Below, one piece after another: positions 11,444 through 22,528 of a DNA stretch of 64,000 nt. The notes beneath the pieces were generated by a model. That model searched no databases. It was not told where the DNA came from and worked only from the letters and a program-made list of their open reading frames with translations. Where the stretch lies: NCBI GenBank assembly GCA_021613535.1, contig CP075496.1, positions 11,904,001-11,968,000 of the forward strand, given 5' to 3'. This stretch comes from Adineta vaga (taxonomy: Eukaryota > Rotifera). The first letter of the stretch is position 1. Each line of letters opens with the position of its first letter. The translations under genes and the position numbers were made by a program.

Positions 11444-12685
11444 ATGAATAACAAAACTGAATGTATTCTTCTTAATAATTCATCAATTTGTATGAATGAT
11501 GGATCAATTATCGAAAATAGTTTATTTATTTCAATCTGTTCTATTCTTCTCATTATTGTTATGATTATTGGTGTCATTGGAAATCTTCTAGTTATCTATG
11601 TTGTACTGAATTATGGTCGATTAAAAACAGTTACCAATACATATCTATTACATTTAGCTTTATCTGATCTTGTTTTCTTAAGTGGTATTCCATTTTTTGT
11701 TTCATCTTTAATTACTCGTGCTTGGATATTTGGTGGATTTGTTTGTAAATTGTTTTTTCTTACTCAAGGTGTGAATCAATATACATCCATTATTATTCTA
11801 GCTTTACTCTCATTTGATCGATATTTAGCTGTTTGTTATTCAGCTAAATCTATTCTATGGCGTTCGCGTGTAAATCCAAATTTATTATTAATATTAACAT
11901 GGCTACTTTCATTTATTTTAATGTTACCTATTATTGTATTTACAACAGCTCAACCTGTTTCACCATCGAAAGTTCAATGTACAGTTAATTTTCCTCATCC
12001 GGAATCTCGTTTACTCTATTCTATATATATTGCCTATTCGTCAACAATAACATTTGTATTTCCGCTTAGTTTAATGACACATTTTTATATAAGAATTGTT
12101 CGACGATTAAAACATCGTGTATCTCAACAACATCGTCGTTCACGAACATCGATTCGTACTCGACGTAAAGTATCCGTTTTAGTTCTAGCCGTAATTAGTG
12201 TACATATTTGTTGTTGTTCACCTTATTGGGCATTTCAAGTTGTGACAATAAATGAATTAATTCCTCCAACAAGTTCTTTTCTTGTTCCAACGTCAAGTAT
12301 CTGTCAATTTCTTCTATTTGTTAATTCGTCGACAAATCCCGTTTTATATGCATTTCTAAGTGAAAATTTTCGTTCAAGCTTTAAACGTGTTTTCTATTGT
12401 TGTTTATCAACAAATGATGATCCATATTTACATGAAAAAACTGCAATTAAACGAAATATAACATTACCATCGTCTCAAAATGATTCACATCTAATAAAAA
12501 AACAAAAAATTCCAATGAAAACAATCGTATCAGATAGTCGAAATTCGGAAACAACATTGAATAATCAACGTTTATCAATTTCAACGAAATATACGACTCA
12601 ACTTTATGGACAATGTCGACATTTATCACTTGCACCAACCGTGTCAATACTTAGTTCCGAAGCATCGTTTGCTTCGGATATGTAA
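11444..12685 (+). CDS. Rhodopsin-family peptide GPCR, somatostatin/allatostatin-C-like, intronless
   Basis: A single exon of 413 residues from the methionine at 11444; an upstream in-frame codon at 11372 would add a charged extension with no receptor similarity. A short N-terminus with Asn-glycosylation sequons (NKT, NNS) precedes seven hydrophobic helices. Landmarks: GNLLVIYVVLNY (TM1), LALSDLVFL (TM2), a cysteine in FVCKLFFL (TM3), SFDRYLAVCYS (DRY), paired CTVNF in loop 2, HICCCSPYWAFQV in TM6 and NSSTNPVLYAFLSENFRSSF in TM7 with helix 8. The TM7/helix-8 pattern and DRYLAVC fit somatostatin, opioid and insect allatostatin-C receptors. The basic third loop (RRLKHRVSQQHRRSR) fits G-protein coupling. 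The ligand cannot be deduced. The tail is Ser/Thr-rich, as for phosphorylation. Lack of introns is common in this receptor class. Confidence 0.85.
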   Translation: MNNKTECILLNNSSICMNDGSIIENSLFISICSILLIIVMIIGVIGNLLVIYVVLNYGRLKTVTNTYLLHLALSDLVFLSGIPFFVSSLITRAWIFGGFVCKLFFLTQGVNQYTSIIILALLSFDRYLAVCYSAKSILWRSRVNPNLLLILTWLLSFILMLPIIVFTTAQPVSPSKVQCTVNFPHPESRLLYSIYIAYSSTITFVFPLSLMTHFYIRIVRRLKHRVSQQHRRSRTSIRTRRKVSVLVLAVISVHICCCSPYWAFQVVTINELIPPTSSFLVPTSSICQFLLFVNSSTNPVLYAFLSENFRSSFKRVFYCCLSTNDDPYLHEKTAIKRNITLPSSQNDSHLIKKQKIPMKTIVSDSRNSETTLNNQRLSISTKYTTQLYGQCRHLSLAPTVSILSSEASFASDM

Positions 12686-14614
12686 AGTTTGTTTTGCTTA
12701 ATGTTCTTTTTCTTCATCAATTTATATATGTTGTATTCGTCTATTGTTCAGATTCTTCGAGTTTACGAGGAATAAAACAAAACAAAACATTCATGAACTT
12801 CGATAGTAAAAAACTCCTCGGTGAATTCAAACGATATTGTAAGATTTTCAATATCATTACGGAAACAATTATACCAGAAAAGAAATGTAGAGATCGGTTG
12901 TAAAAGTATTTTTCTAATACACTCACCATTCCTATCGTTTTATCAAATCCTCTAACTGATTACGTGTGACGAAGTTTTGCTCTTCCAAATAATTAATTTA
13001 AGCATTAAATCTTTGCCATCTGTATATAATTGAACTAATTTGAAATTTTGTTTTTTTTAAGTAATTGAATTGCTTTTATATTCAGTTTCTATTCATAAAT
13101 CCAATTTTGAGAACTTGTATATTATATTATAACTGTCTAATCAAAAGAAAAACTAGTCTTGAGGGCATATCGACCAGATATATATATTTTGTGACTTCAT
13201 ACTGCGAGAAATGGAAGGGCATGTTTTATTTATTCTCTTTATTTCTAAACAAAATAAGTATTACATTCATATTTCTAATTAGAAATTCTTAAATAATATG
13301 TCGGACACAATATAAGATATGTTGGATTATGCTTTGTTTTGTGTATTAGACGGATAGAGAACAGATGTTAATTAAGTAATAGCGGTATTATTATAAAACA
13401 TATTTGCATAAAAAAATCTTTTTTTAGTTTTGTTGAAAGAATTATATATAACAAAGAAACATCGGATGGAAGTAAAGTCATTGAATAAAAACCGTAGGAA
13501 CATTTTTATTTGTTAAATATCTTTAGATGTTTCATAGATGAAAAGAAACTTCAATCTTTCCGTAGAAAACATTCTTAAACATACCCGTTCTTTTTTCATT
13601 ATATATTAGAATCTATCCAATTGCATTTTTTTCCTCAATGCCTTATCAACAACAACAACAACAACAACCACTACAAGTTAATTTAAACAGAGAAAATATT
13701 TCTTTCTTTAATTTCCATACATAAGTATCTATCTCTTTGTGAAATCAAATCTGTCATATATTATTATTGTCATTCATCCAACTATCAATATTGTTCTAAG
13801 AAGGATAAAGAAATGCTATTTGATCTTATGAAGAAGAAAAAAAACTTCCTCTCTTTTATTCGTTCAACTTAATTGTAAGTTACGAAGGAGAACATACATA
13901 AATAATTAGCATTATCAAAAATATTTATTAACAATTCAATCGTTTAGTACATTTGTCAACATATGAGATCAAATATCTGACCTGTTGATTTGCATATTCA
14001 ATCGATGTTTATAAGAGAGAACGAGATGACTCGAAAATTATTTCTCTATATGTTATAAACATAGTTGAGAAACGTGGGTAAATATGAAAAAAAAATGTAT
14101 TTCATGTCATTGAATCGTTTCGAAAGAATAACAAATTGTATGATTTCTATTCGGCCTGTTGGCTAAAATAAATATGACATACAGATGTAACGATGCTTAT
14201 ATTAACTCTCAAGGAGAATACAGAACAAAATGAAAATATCATGTTGAGATTATGTCAATCAAAATCTCATTTTGAATTTTGACTTCAGTATTCAAGATTT
14301 TATTTTGAAAAATATTCTACATTGCTTTTTTTTTCAAAAAATAAATTACCAAAAAAACTATATGAATGTATATATCACATATTCAATCGGTGTTGTTGAA
14401 AGATAAAGAAAACGAAAATTTCTATTCACTCGTTTAGTTTTTATAACTTATTGCTCAAGTAGATTCGATTTGTTTTCGTCTTGCAACAAACTTGTTTGAA
14501 TATAAATAGCAATAGAAAACAGAAAAACAGTCTTTATATCTTACACAGATTATTTTGCTTACAAACTATCATCAGAGAAAACAAAAGCGATTTTTGAGAG
14601 ATTTTTCTTGCCAT
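12686..14614. other. Gene-free stretch, 1.9 kb
   Basis: AT-rich sequence downstream of two convergent genes (GPCR and bZIP). A (CAA)n microsatellite sits at about 13646-13668. Short open frames here lack codon bias or recognisable motifs. Confidence 0.5.
13646..13668 (+). repeat. (CAA)n microsatellite
   Basis: Seven to eight near-perfect CAA units in otherwise featureless DNA. Confidence 0.85.
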
Positions 14615-15260
14615 TTAGAAATCCATTAAGATATCATCAAAATCATCATTGAATACGTTTGTTGGCAAGACATTTGCTTGAATTTGTACAGGAATTGATG
14701 ACGAAGAAAATATATCATCGAAATTAGAATCAGATATTTGTTCATCTGATGGGAAAAGTGCAAGCCATTGGTTTATTAAATGTATTTGATAAGTTCGTAG
14801 TTGAACATAGGCTATCGTGAGTGACAAGATGAGTTTGTAATTGAAATTTATGATCTTCTAGCATTTGAATATTCATATATAATTTCTGTTCTTGATCTTC
14901 TAAAGCATCAATTTGTCCTTGCAAGTCTTGTTCAACATTTAATCGACTTATTCGAACACGTTCAGCGGCAGCACGATTTCGTGCTCGTCTTAATTCACGC
15001 TTTTGTTCTTCATCAGGAGTTAATGTTTCATATTTCGATCGACGACCGGTTGCTAAAGTTGGAGCTGGTTTCTTACGTGGTTTAACTTTGATTGGACCAA
15101 ATTCAATAGTATCATTATCATCAAATGATGTTGGACTATTGTCTACTGAATTCGTATGATATTGTAAAGTATCTGATGGACATCCTCCCGTTTCGATACG
15201 TTCAGAATTCGATTGGGATTCCTGACTGTCTGAATGTAGTTTATCCATACACATTATCAA
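14615..15260 (-). CDS. Fos/AP-1-like bZIP transcription factor
   Basis: Two exons: 15260-14807 and 14745-14615, about 194 residues. The start may be any of three closely spaced methionines (15260, 15254, 15248). The centre holds a bZIP: basic region RRARNRAAAERVRISR, with the NxxAAxxxR signature, then a leucine-type zipper (DALEDQEQKLYMNIQMLEDH). This resembles Fos/ATF3/JDP2. The C-terminal exon is acidic (FNDDFDDILMDF), like an activation domain. AP-1 proteins bind TGA(C/G)TCA or CRE sites as dimers (known for the family). The intron donor reads GTTCAA, which is weak, but the phase is right and the 61-nt length is typical. Without it the frame stops at 14742. A CRE-like cluster lies upstream. 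Confidence 0.78.
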
Positions 15261-15455
15261 TAGTTCGATGTACGATAAATCTGATCGTATACGATGATGT
15301 TACTGTCGGTATTTTAATAGTCGATGTCCTTATATAACGTTTGACTCCCCCCCACATTTTTTTCTGTTCTGTAAAAAAGGACCTCTGAAAAAAGACGCAT
15401 CAGGAAACACGATGTAAAAACCAAAAGAAAGAAGAAGAAAAAGAGAAACATAGAT

Positions 15456-15515
15456 TGACGTATACGCATGACACATGGTTGTTTTCTTTTGCTTTATGAC
15501 ACTAAATTCACGTCA
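15456..15515. promoter_or_regulatory. CRE-like half-sites upstream of the Fos-like gene
   Basis: TGACGTA at 15456-15462 and CACGTCA (TGACGTG on the other strand) at 15509-15515, about 200-255 bp upstream of the start codon. Both match bZIP/CREB half-site consensus. Binding is not shown; short motifs arise by chance. Confidence 0.35.
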
Positions 15516-16620
15516 GAATTGATATGACGATGGCGAAGAGAGCATAAGTTTTTTTCTTTCATTCTTTTATTCCTTCCGTCTGTTTTTTTCCCGTGAGAGA
15601 AAAGAGTTCGTCTGAGAGACTCTTATTTGTAAATAGTAGAGTGCGTGGTGTTGAATCAATAGTGAAGGAGGTTTGCATACACATGTGTAGAGTTAATCAT
15701 ACGGGATATAGATACAACATATAAAATGATTTATTTTGGAGTGGGATGAATATTAAGTAGGGTTTAAATACTATATATTTCAAATGAAATATAATTTAGA
15801 TTTAGAAATTTTGAATAGTTTTATTACGTTTTAATAAATTCTTATATATATATATATGAAAGTGATTTTGATTCTTACTCATCGATACTACTATATGTCA
15901 GAATGATTGTTCGCATGGCAAAAGGTCATCTAAAAATATTATATACATGCATCAGTGGAATTATATAAACTCACCTTCAGATACAATTATTAATACATAT
16001 GAAAAATATACTTCAAGTACCTGACATACTACTGTTGTTGATAAGAAAGAAAGATCATATCAAAAATATCTTGTTTGCATTTAGCAAACTTTCTATTTGA
16101 TATGACATGTATATCAACAAACACAAATAGAGATGTATGAATCTCTAAAACAAAGAAAGATTTTATGCTGTATCTTCTTACAAAATAAGATAAAGCTATT
16201 CCATGGATTTGCTTGAATAGTAGATAAAATTAATTAAACCAAATAGAAATTAGCTTGATTATTAGTGATATTCCATATTGATTCTCAAATAATTAATCAA
16301 CAGACTATTAATTAGATACATAAATTGAATTTCTAAAAATAAAATATACTGTTAGTCATCTTCTAATTTAGATATTTCATCTATTAATGTGTTAACAAAC
16401 GTCATAAATTAGATTATATTCACTTTAGAATAGAAAGAAACATTAGATACCTTATTTTCAATGAGTTCAACGAAGTTTTCTCGTATAAATATGCATTCCA
16501 ATTAGAATAACTTCATATACACGTCTAATGACGAAGAAACCATACATACTATATGCTTCTTATTTCTTGTCTTATAATTTATTCTTTTTGTTTTAACAAT
16601 ATCAACAAAACAATATTGAT

Positions 16621-16628
16621 TGACGTCA
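16621..16628. promoter_or_regulatory. Perfect CRE palindrome TGACGTCA
   Basis: An eight-base CREB/ATF palindrome about 1.36 kb upstream of the Fos-like start. A related TGATGTCA occurs some 60 bp further on. Function is inferred from sequence only. Confidence 0.35.
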
Positions 16629-19610
16629 AATCTCTATGTATGAGACGCATTCTCCTACCTACCAACGTGCGTAACTCATAGCATGATGTCATCTATATCC
16701 AATAGAAAAAGAAGGAGTAAATGGAATTATAGATGACTCTATTGCTATAGTAAAATCTATTTAACATTATGAAAATAAATAGAATTAATTAGACATCTCT
16801 TGAAAGCTTTTGACATTGTTCAAAATATCGTGATTATTTTCTCGATAAATTTTATCATTTCATCTCTTGAACATATAAAAATCGAAATAGCAAAACTAAT
16901 TATTTTGAATACGATAAATATTAATATGAACGGTATATTCTCTTATTTTTCAATGTTATTGATCAAATTTTGATGACATTCTATGACCAAACAAAGTGAG
17001 AAATGATAATGATCCATGTAAATAAACATCTTTGATAACCGATAGCGAATCATTTTTATTTACATCTATCACTAAAAATAATATCATTTTTGACATGTTT
17101 TATTCAATTTATTTTCTGAGACATACAGATTTCAATATTTATATCTTAATATAGGAAAAGATAAGAATTCAATTAGAAAGAGTCATGAAAAAAGATGTTT
17201 TTGTATCATCTTGACATATGTGATTGATTGAATAAGGTCGTTGAAGTATAACCACAGAGCATGTCTTCTCATAGGTCATCATGGGATCTTTAATTTTTAC
17301 CAAAAGTGTCATCTGAAATACATATGTACTATCTTCGAATGATGAGGATACCAATTTGCTCAACAATCTTTTTTTCGAAAGAACATGATCGAATGTCTAT
17401 AAACATCTTGTTGACAATTCCCTTTGAAATAATTATTGAATGGACATATATTGTTGTCGGTTAAAAGCTATTATCACGATATGTCTCTAAAAACTTTGTC
17501 AATCTTCACCAATGTCATCAAAAAGATTGTGGGCGGCAGGCAATGATTGTCATTTTCTTTAATGCACATTTTTATAATTTATATCTTTTCAATTCAAATT
17601 GTGTAAATTGAATATGAAAGCAACTTTATTTTATTTATGATCAATAGGAATAACAAAACAGCATCATATGATGAAAGTTACAAATTTAGCACAATAGTCA
17701 ATATTGTCGTATCTTGTTATGTGATCATGTTTTATTTCTAAAGATTCATTTAAACAATTTGCTTTTATTCCGCACGATAAACTCATATGATTTCTATAGA
17801 ATCATCATTTGAAAGAAAGGGGTTTGTCTTCAACAACAATAATCGAATGAATTAATATTAAATCTTCTGATGCTTTTTAGACCATCACGAGGAAAACTAT
17901 GTATAATAAAAGGTTTCAATTAATATTCACCTCAATAATCTAACAGGCGTGCTATATAGTAATTCGCTACATAATAAACTTATTACAATACTGATGTAGT
18001 TATCCGTAATGCCTCAATTAAGAACTTGTTTTTGATAGATGGTTTCTTTTTTCTCCAGGAAATTATTACTGTTCTTATATAGCATACCTTATGAATTTCT
18101 GATGTATTCCTCCCTCTTCAAGAAGGTTTACCAATGTCATTCTTCTATTATAACAATCTTAAATGAATGTTATGGGTTCTATATTGCATTTTAACATTAT
18201 ATGTCAATGTCCCTCTCATCTCTGAGTATAAGTGAGTTCTTTCAAATATTTATTGATTTGAAATCTCTTGTTATAACCACCTGCATCCGATATTTCTTCA
18301 CTCTCGCACTTCATTAGAATTAATTATTCATCATTTTCATTTAACTTTGAGTATTATTATTTGTTAATAGTCTTTCATTAACTATTTGTACCTGTTTTAA
18401 AGAAAAGATTAGAAAAAAAAGTATTTTACTAGTAGACTTAAGATGAGAACATTTTGAGAGTTATTTATGTCAAAAACATTTCCTTTATGGAACACTTATG
18501 ATCTAATCCATAAAACAAAATTATATTCAAGACGAAAAATAGCACTGTATGAATTTAGTTGAAATGATGTTGATAGTTCAAACAGTATAATTTAACGTAC
18601 TCGAGTAAACAGTGTCTAATTTGAGAAAATCAAAACGCATACCTATGACTAATTAAATCATATGTCACAACTTTCCCATTATGCAATTAAATTTGAGAAA
18701 TTCGATTGAATGATTTGTATATTTTAATGTAAATAATCTTTATATACATATTTCAATTATAACGAGTCTGAAGTAATGATTATGAGCGTTCCAGGCATTG
18801 ATTAACTAAACAACTATTTAAGAAAGATCAATAGAAGTTGGATGCAGTATGAAAAGAACTCATCTATTTATGGAAAAAAACATAATCTCACGTGCCAGAT
18901 ACTTTATAATGATGGAGACACTTAAAATTAATAGTTTATCCTAATGTTCATTGACATGCACACATAAATGTATACTGTATGATCTATGTGTATTAGATGT
19001 CTTTGTCCAAAATTTCCTATAAGCCATAAAATAAATGAATAAAATATGATCTACTAATATCATGATGGTGTGTTAAGCACCTTATGCAGTCAAGTTAATG
19101 TAAAGGAAATGCTAAGCGTATCTGAAACAACAAAAAAGTTAAGAATTTCTCTCTTTTATAATTATCTTTCTATAGAATAAATTAGAAACTTTTCTACGAT
19201 CTTTTTTTTTTATTTTATAAATATTATTCAAAGAAAATAATTGCTTTTTTTTATTAGAACTTTAATACAAGGAAAAAAAGAATCATGAGCGACAAACGTT
19301 GCTTTTTTTCTACAAGGGAGACGTTCAGTTTATTTCTGAACATAATTGTAATAATGCTGACAGAAGAGAGGTAAAACTTCATTCCAACATGTCAGAATTC
19401 ATCTATCTGATCCACATGAATACATACGTTCTCATTAGTTAGGATTCTCTGACATCTGCTCATTCATGAATTCCCTTGAATATAAGGGTGAGATACATTT
19501 AGAATAGACTTACGTCTGTGCTTAGACTTTTTGAAAAGATTCCTTTCGGTAAACGACAATTGTTTACAATTATATTACTATTATTTAGAAAATAGCATAA
19601 CAAGTTTAAT

Positions 19611-22351
19611 ATGTTCAATGAATCAATGAGCAATTGTAAAGATCAAGACTGGGAACGACCTGCTTTAGCTTCTTGTCGTATATTAAAATGGATTGGTGTT
19701 TATCTTTGTTTTACTTTTCTTTGTGGTATTGTACTTAATGGAATTATTTTAAATATTCTTCGTGAAAAGAGACATCGTCGATCACCAATTGATATATTCA
19801 TAATGGCTTTATGTTTTTCTGATCTTTTAGCTGCTGTATTAGGTATACCGTTACCATTAACATCTAATTTAGCTTGTCGGTAAGAGAAAAGAAAATTTTT
19901 CTTTTTTATTGAATATTAGAATTGTTGTTTGTTTAGATGGTTATATGGTAAATATTTATGTTATTATGAAGGTTTTATTGCATATTTTGTTGGAATGGTT
20001 GGACTTTATTTATTTACTTCTTTATCATTGAATAGGTTTGAAAAATTTCATTAATAAATAAAATAATTCTTGTAAAAATTTCAATAGATATTGGATGATT
20101 GTAACACCCAAAAGGGAAAATTTAGTGACATTTCGGTCTGCTTATATATCAGTTTTATTATCTATATTTGGTGGATTATTTTGGGCAACACCACCTATAT
20201 TCGGTTGGTAAGTGAATACATATAATTACTTTGAAAAATTAACGAAATAAACTGACTATATATGTAGTATTCGAGACAATATCTTTCATTAACTAATATA
20301 GACTTGATATAGAGTATTTCTAGATGACAAGAGAATTTTCATCGAGGAAGAATTAAATAATGTACTAATTGTTCTCTATTGTGTTACTTAGTTCTTGCCT
20401 TTTTATTTTTCATGATAGTTAATGATGAGGAAGTGTGTTAGAAAATCTAGGCTCATTCTATTAAACAAACTCGATGTATAGATAATATTTTTAATAAATT
20501 GTTAGTCGATACTTTTAAAACAATAGTCAAAAGTTTACACGTGTCAAGGGAAGAGGGGAGCGAGTCCTTGGAAACTTCTGTCGATAAGTTTAGCAAATTA
20601 CAGTACATTTCAGTAATGATATATGATACTAGTATATGAAATATCAGACTATTTATGAATATTTTATGCATTGTTTAGGAATGATTATACATTAGAAGGT
20701 GTTCGAACATCATGTTCCATATGTTGGCAAGATCGATCAACTAATGTCATGAGTTATAATATTCTTATGTTTATTTTTGCTTACATTGTGCCATTATTTG
20801 TCATGATTTATTGTAATATCTGTATATATCTAAAGGTAAATTTTATTAATTATTTGTTCACATCATAAATCGTTGAGTATATCTATTTGAAAAAATAGGT
20901 ACGACAAGCTTCGAAAAACAGAAAGCTGTGGAGAATACATTCATTTTCATCTAAATTACATACAAAACAGAAAAGAATGGAACAACATACGGCCAAGTCA
21001 ATTTTTCTAATTATTCGTAAGTTTATTAATGCACTGTATTCTAGTGAGGGTAATGAGATGTAAAAATTATATGTAGACTCTTTCCACTTTATTTGAACTA
21101 GAAACATATTTCTCATTAAAACAAATATATCCGCTTTGATTTTTTCATCTGACCTGTTTTTTTTTATCATATTTTGTTCGGTTATCATCATTTATCTCTG
21201 AATTATATAGTAAAAAGAACATTAGATTTTCAATGGGATTGTAATATATTTTGGGAGGGTGTGGATGTTTATCATTACACGAATACGCTCCAATAAGTGA
21301 GCACTTTCATTTGCCGCTAGACATACTAAATGATAAAAATATCTACTTAGGAAATCCTCTTCACTTTATTTTGAAATAAGCAGCAACAAATGCTATTTAT
21401 TAAGCTGGATTGATTAATTTAATCTTTTTGTTACATACACATGTGAAGTATTTATATGCTTAAGATTTTCTTCGGCATAAGATATTCTAGTTTTATATTG
21501 TTGTTCAAAGAAATACTCATAGAATACTTTTGAGCATTTAATCATAAACGATTGAAGCCATACGAGTACGATTAAAGAATGTTTTTTTGTTCTTTATTTA
21601 TGAATAAACACGACAGGTGACATTTTCATCTAGAATAGTATTAAATTTTTATATCATCTTCTTTTATGTATTACACTTGCCTAAGTCTTCATAATAATTA
21701 TGATTATTTCTATCTGTCGAGCAATGTATTCTAAGAAGATTCCATTAAAACATCATCATCAACAACATGATGATGATGTCATTCTAAACAAAGTAACAAA
21801 TTAAGAATTTTTAAAATCTTATCTTACATAATAGATAGAATCGATGATTAAAATCTTAAACATTTAAATAGATAACTAAAGTACTAATTGTTTGTCTTCG
21901 TATCTATTTTGATTTTAATCTACTTATACTCAAAATGATATATTTAGTGACATTTATCATTGCATGGACACCATATGCTATTGTTGCATTTATTTCATCA
22001 TTTTTTTCTCCAACTTTAATTTCTCCATTAGTTGGAACAATACCAGGTGAATTAATTTCAATTTCTTTTATCAAAATCGAATTTCTAGTTCTTTTTTTTT
22101 AACTAGCTATATTTGCTAAATCATCAATATATTTCAATCCACTTATTTATATCATTACAAATTCTCATATTCGTGGAAAGATCTATTCATGGCGAAAACA
22201 GATCAGACAATTAAATAGTTTGTTTTTTTTGAAAAATATGATAATTCTTCTTTTAATTAATTCGATTCTTTTAATTTAAGGTGGTGATTCATTAATCGAA
22301 AAATATGAATTGACAACTACACCAACTAATATTCGATTCAGACTGGGTTAA
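19611..22351 (+). CDS. Opsin (retinal-binding GPCR)
   Basis: Eight exons: 19611-19879, 19937-20035, 20088-20207, 20679-20835, 20899-21016, 21948-22046, 22107-22217 and 22281-22351. They total exactly 348 codons. TM7 reads AIFAKSSIYFNPLIYIITN, with the Schiff-base lysine (Lys296 in bovine numbering) and NPxxY. TM3 starts CYYEGF, which places Glu at position 113 counting from Cys110. Twenty-four residues after that Cys comes NRY in place of (D/E)RY. Loop 2 has GWNDYTLEGVRTSCS, with Glu181 and the disulfide Cys187. TM6 contains FIIAWTPYA. These are opsin hallmarks; the subgroup (ciliary, peropsin-like or other) cannot be decided by eye. Introns 3 (471 nt) and 5 (931 nt) are unusually long. The C-tail is short and poor in phosphorylation sites. 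Confidence 0.88.
21751..21778. repeat. 11-bp perfect inverted repeat (CAT/ATG) inside opsin intron 5
   Basis: CATCATCATCA at 21751-21761 and its complement at 21768-21778 flank a 6-nt loop. It would form a hairpin in RNA. No function is evident. Confidence 0.6.
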
Positions 22352-22528
22352 TTTTGACTTTGAAATCGAAATAAGAATTCTTTATTGATTGATTGATTTC
22401 TTATTATCCTAATTCTAATTTATTTATATATATTTAAATATTTTCAAACGAATACAACAATAAAATATATCTACGAAGGTTAGATTAAAAGAAAAACAAA
22501 CGAATGAATGAATCTTTTCAATGGTGTT

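Larger units (their letters stand above)
15261..19610. other. Gene-free stretch, 4.3 kb, the longest in the window
   Basis: AT-rich, without an exon I recognise on either strand and without transposon-like ends or long repeats. It lies between the divergent Fos-like and opsin genes. It holds a perfect palindromic CRE at 16621-16628 and the half-sites noted separately. A minus-strand frame at 17169-17366 is open but shows no family similarity. It could hold distal regulatory DNA or unrecognised noncoding RNA. Confidence 0.5.

Noticed and set aside
17169-17366. Minus-strand frame of 65 codons in the large gap
   Set aside because: No family similarity recognised and no supporting adjacent exons.
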